A DNA stretch of 5,428 bases. Source: Blastocatellia bacterium. GTDB lineage: Bacteria > Acidobacteriota > Blastocatellia > Pyrinomonadales > Pyrinomonadaceae. The notes under the pieces are model-generated. The model did no database searches and was not told the origin of the DNA. It saw only the letters and a list, made by a program, of their open reading frames with translations. Positions 5,090 through 5,428 of this stretch are shown here, one piece after another (positions within the stretch are counted from its first letter, which is position 1; each line of letters begins with the position of its first letter). Where the stretch lies: the NCBI GenBank assembly GCA_003175865.1, contig PSRF01000337.1:1-5428 (forward strand), written 5' to 3'. The position numbers and the translations under genes were made by a program.

Positions 5090-5428
5090 TTAACGTTGGA
5101 CCCGGGCTTCTTCGGGAAGTTGATACTCAATGACTCTGTACTTGATCTCGACTCGTTGATCTGGCACGAATCGCGTAACCGTGAAAACAAAGAGACCCTT
5201 TACTCCCTCTTTTTGAAGTAAGACAGCATAGCTGTGACCAAGTTTGACGGGAGTTTCATGTTTGAATCCCATTTTCTTGAGGAGTTCGGCATCGCGCTGC
5301 GCGTCGAGCTTCATAAGGCTAACAAGTTGATCCCCTGACAGACCGTTGCTCAGATCGGCGACAACTGAATAATTGCCGCCATGCGTCGACGATTCAAAAT
5401 AGTTTTCGCTGCGACACGCGCCATTGAA
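5090..5428 (-). CDS. C-terminal part of an unrecognised protein (runs off the right edge)
   Basis: The frame is open from the window edge to a stop at 5090, giving the last 112 residues; the start lies outside. An internal ATG at 5314 is not the likely start, because the same frame continues upstream without a stop (GACRSENYFESS and NYSVVADLSNG are encoded there). The C-terminal part reads as a compact mixed alpha/beta domain: a helix with LDAQRDAELLKKMGF, then strands KLGHSYAVLLQ, GLFVFTVTRFV and VEIKYRVIEYQL. I do not recognise a family or catalytic motif. It is on the same strand as the zinc-ribbon gene group, but separated from it by a hairpin, so the genes may or may not share a transcript. 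Confidence 0.75.
   Translation of the reverse strand, partial: FNGACRSENYFESSTHGGNYSVVADLSNGLSGDQLVSLMKLDAQRDAELLKKMGFKHETPVKLGHSYAVLLQKEGVKGLFVFTVTRFVPDQRVEIKYRVIEYQLPEEARVQR

Noticed and set aside
4939..5190. 83-residue minus-strand frame across the 5034-5073 hairpin
   Set aside because: It overlaps the coding end of the gene at 5090-5428 in another frame, runs through the hairpin, and has a low-complexity Ser/Pro/Arg composition without motifs.

Overview
This 5.4 kb window looks like ordinary bacterial chromosome of roughly 50% GC with one small mobile-element module at its left end. No gene fixes the taxon. The mix of a two-domain RAYT-like protein, a secreted metal-dependent amidohydrolase, a small zinc-ribbon membrane protein and several exported proteins of unknown function would fit an environmental Acidobacteriota-type genome (Blastocatellia-like). 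That placement is an impression, not a demonstration.

Layout. Bases 1-87 hold no assignable gene, only short unassignable reading-frame tails at the left edge. Bases 88-939 (+) encode a protein with two fused Y1/HUH single-strand transposase domains (RAYT, REP-associated tyrosine transposase type). It is followed at once by two 43-bp direct repeats (936-978 and 1002-1044), each carrying a 9-bp hairpin. They fill the gap between this gene and the convergent gene at 1048. All other genes are on the minus strand. Read in transcription order from the right edge they are: the C-terminal part of an unrecognised protein (5428-5090), a 14-bp-stem hairpin (5034-5073), a probable 50-residue membrane protein (5021-4869), a zinc-ribbon two-helix membrane protein (4849-4379), an exported protein of unknown function (4365-3811), a 59-residue two-helix membrane protein (3692-3513), a secreted amidohydrolase (3394-1961) and a membrane-anchored or secreted alpha/beta hydrolase (1944-1048).

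How the parts may work together. The transposase-like protein and the two hairpin repeats probably form an enzyme and substrate pair, as RAYTs do with REP elements. The striking detail is that its two domains have lost complementary halves of the active site. Domain 1 keeps the tyrosine but has HLR instead of HxH. Domain 2 keeps HMH but has phenylalanine at the tyrosine position. In IS200/IS605 TnpA dimers each active site takes its HUH from one subunit and its Tyr from the other, so this fused pseudo-dimer could still build exactly one complete site. The amidohydrolase and alpha/beta hydrolase are closely spaced, both exported, and may be co-transcribed for turnover of an amide, ester or peptide substrate that cannot be named from sequence. 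The zinc-ribbon gene and the exported protein downstream of it (13-nt gap) are also probably co-transcribed.
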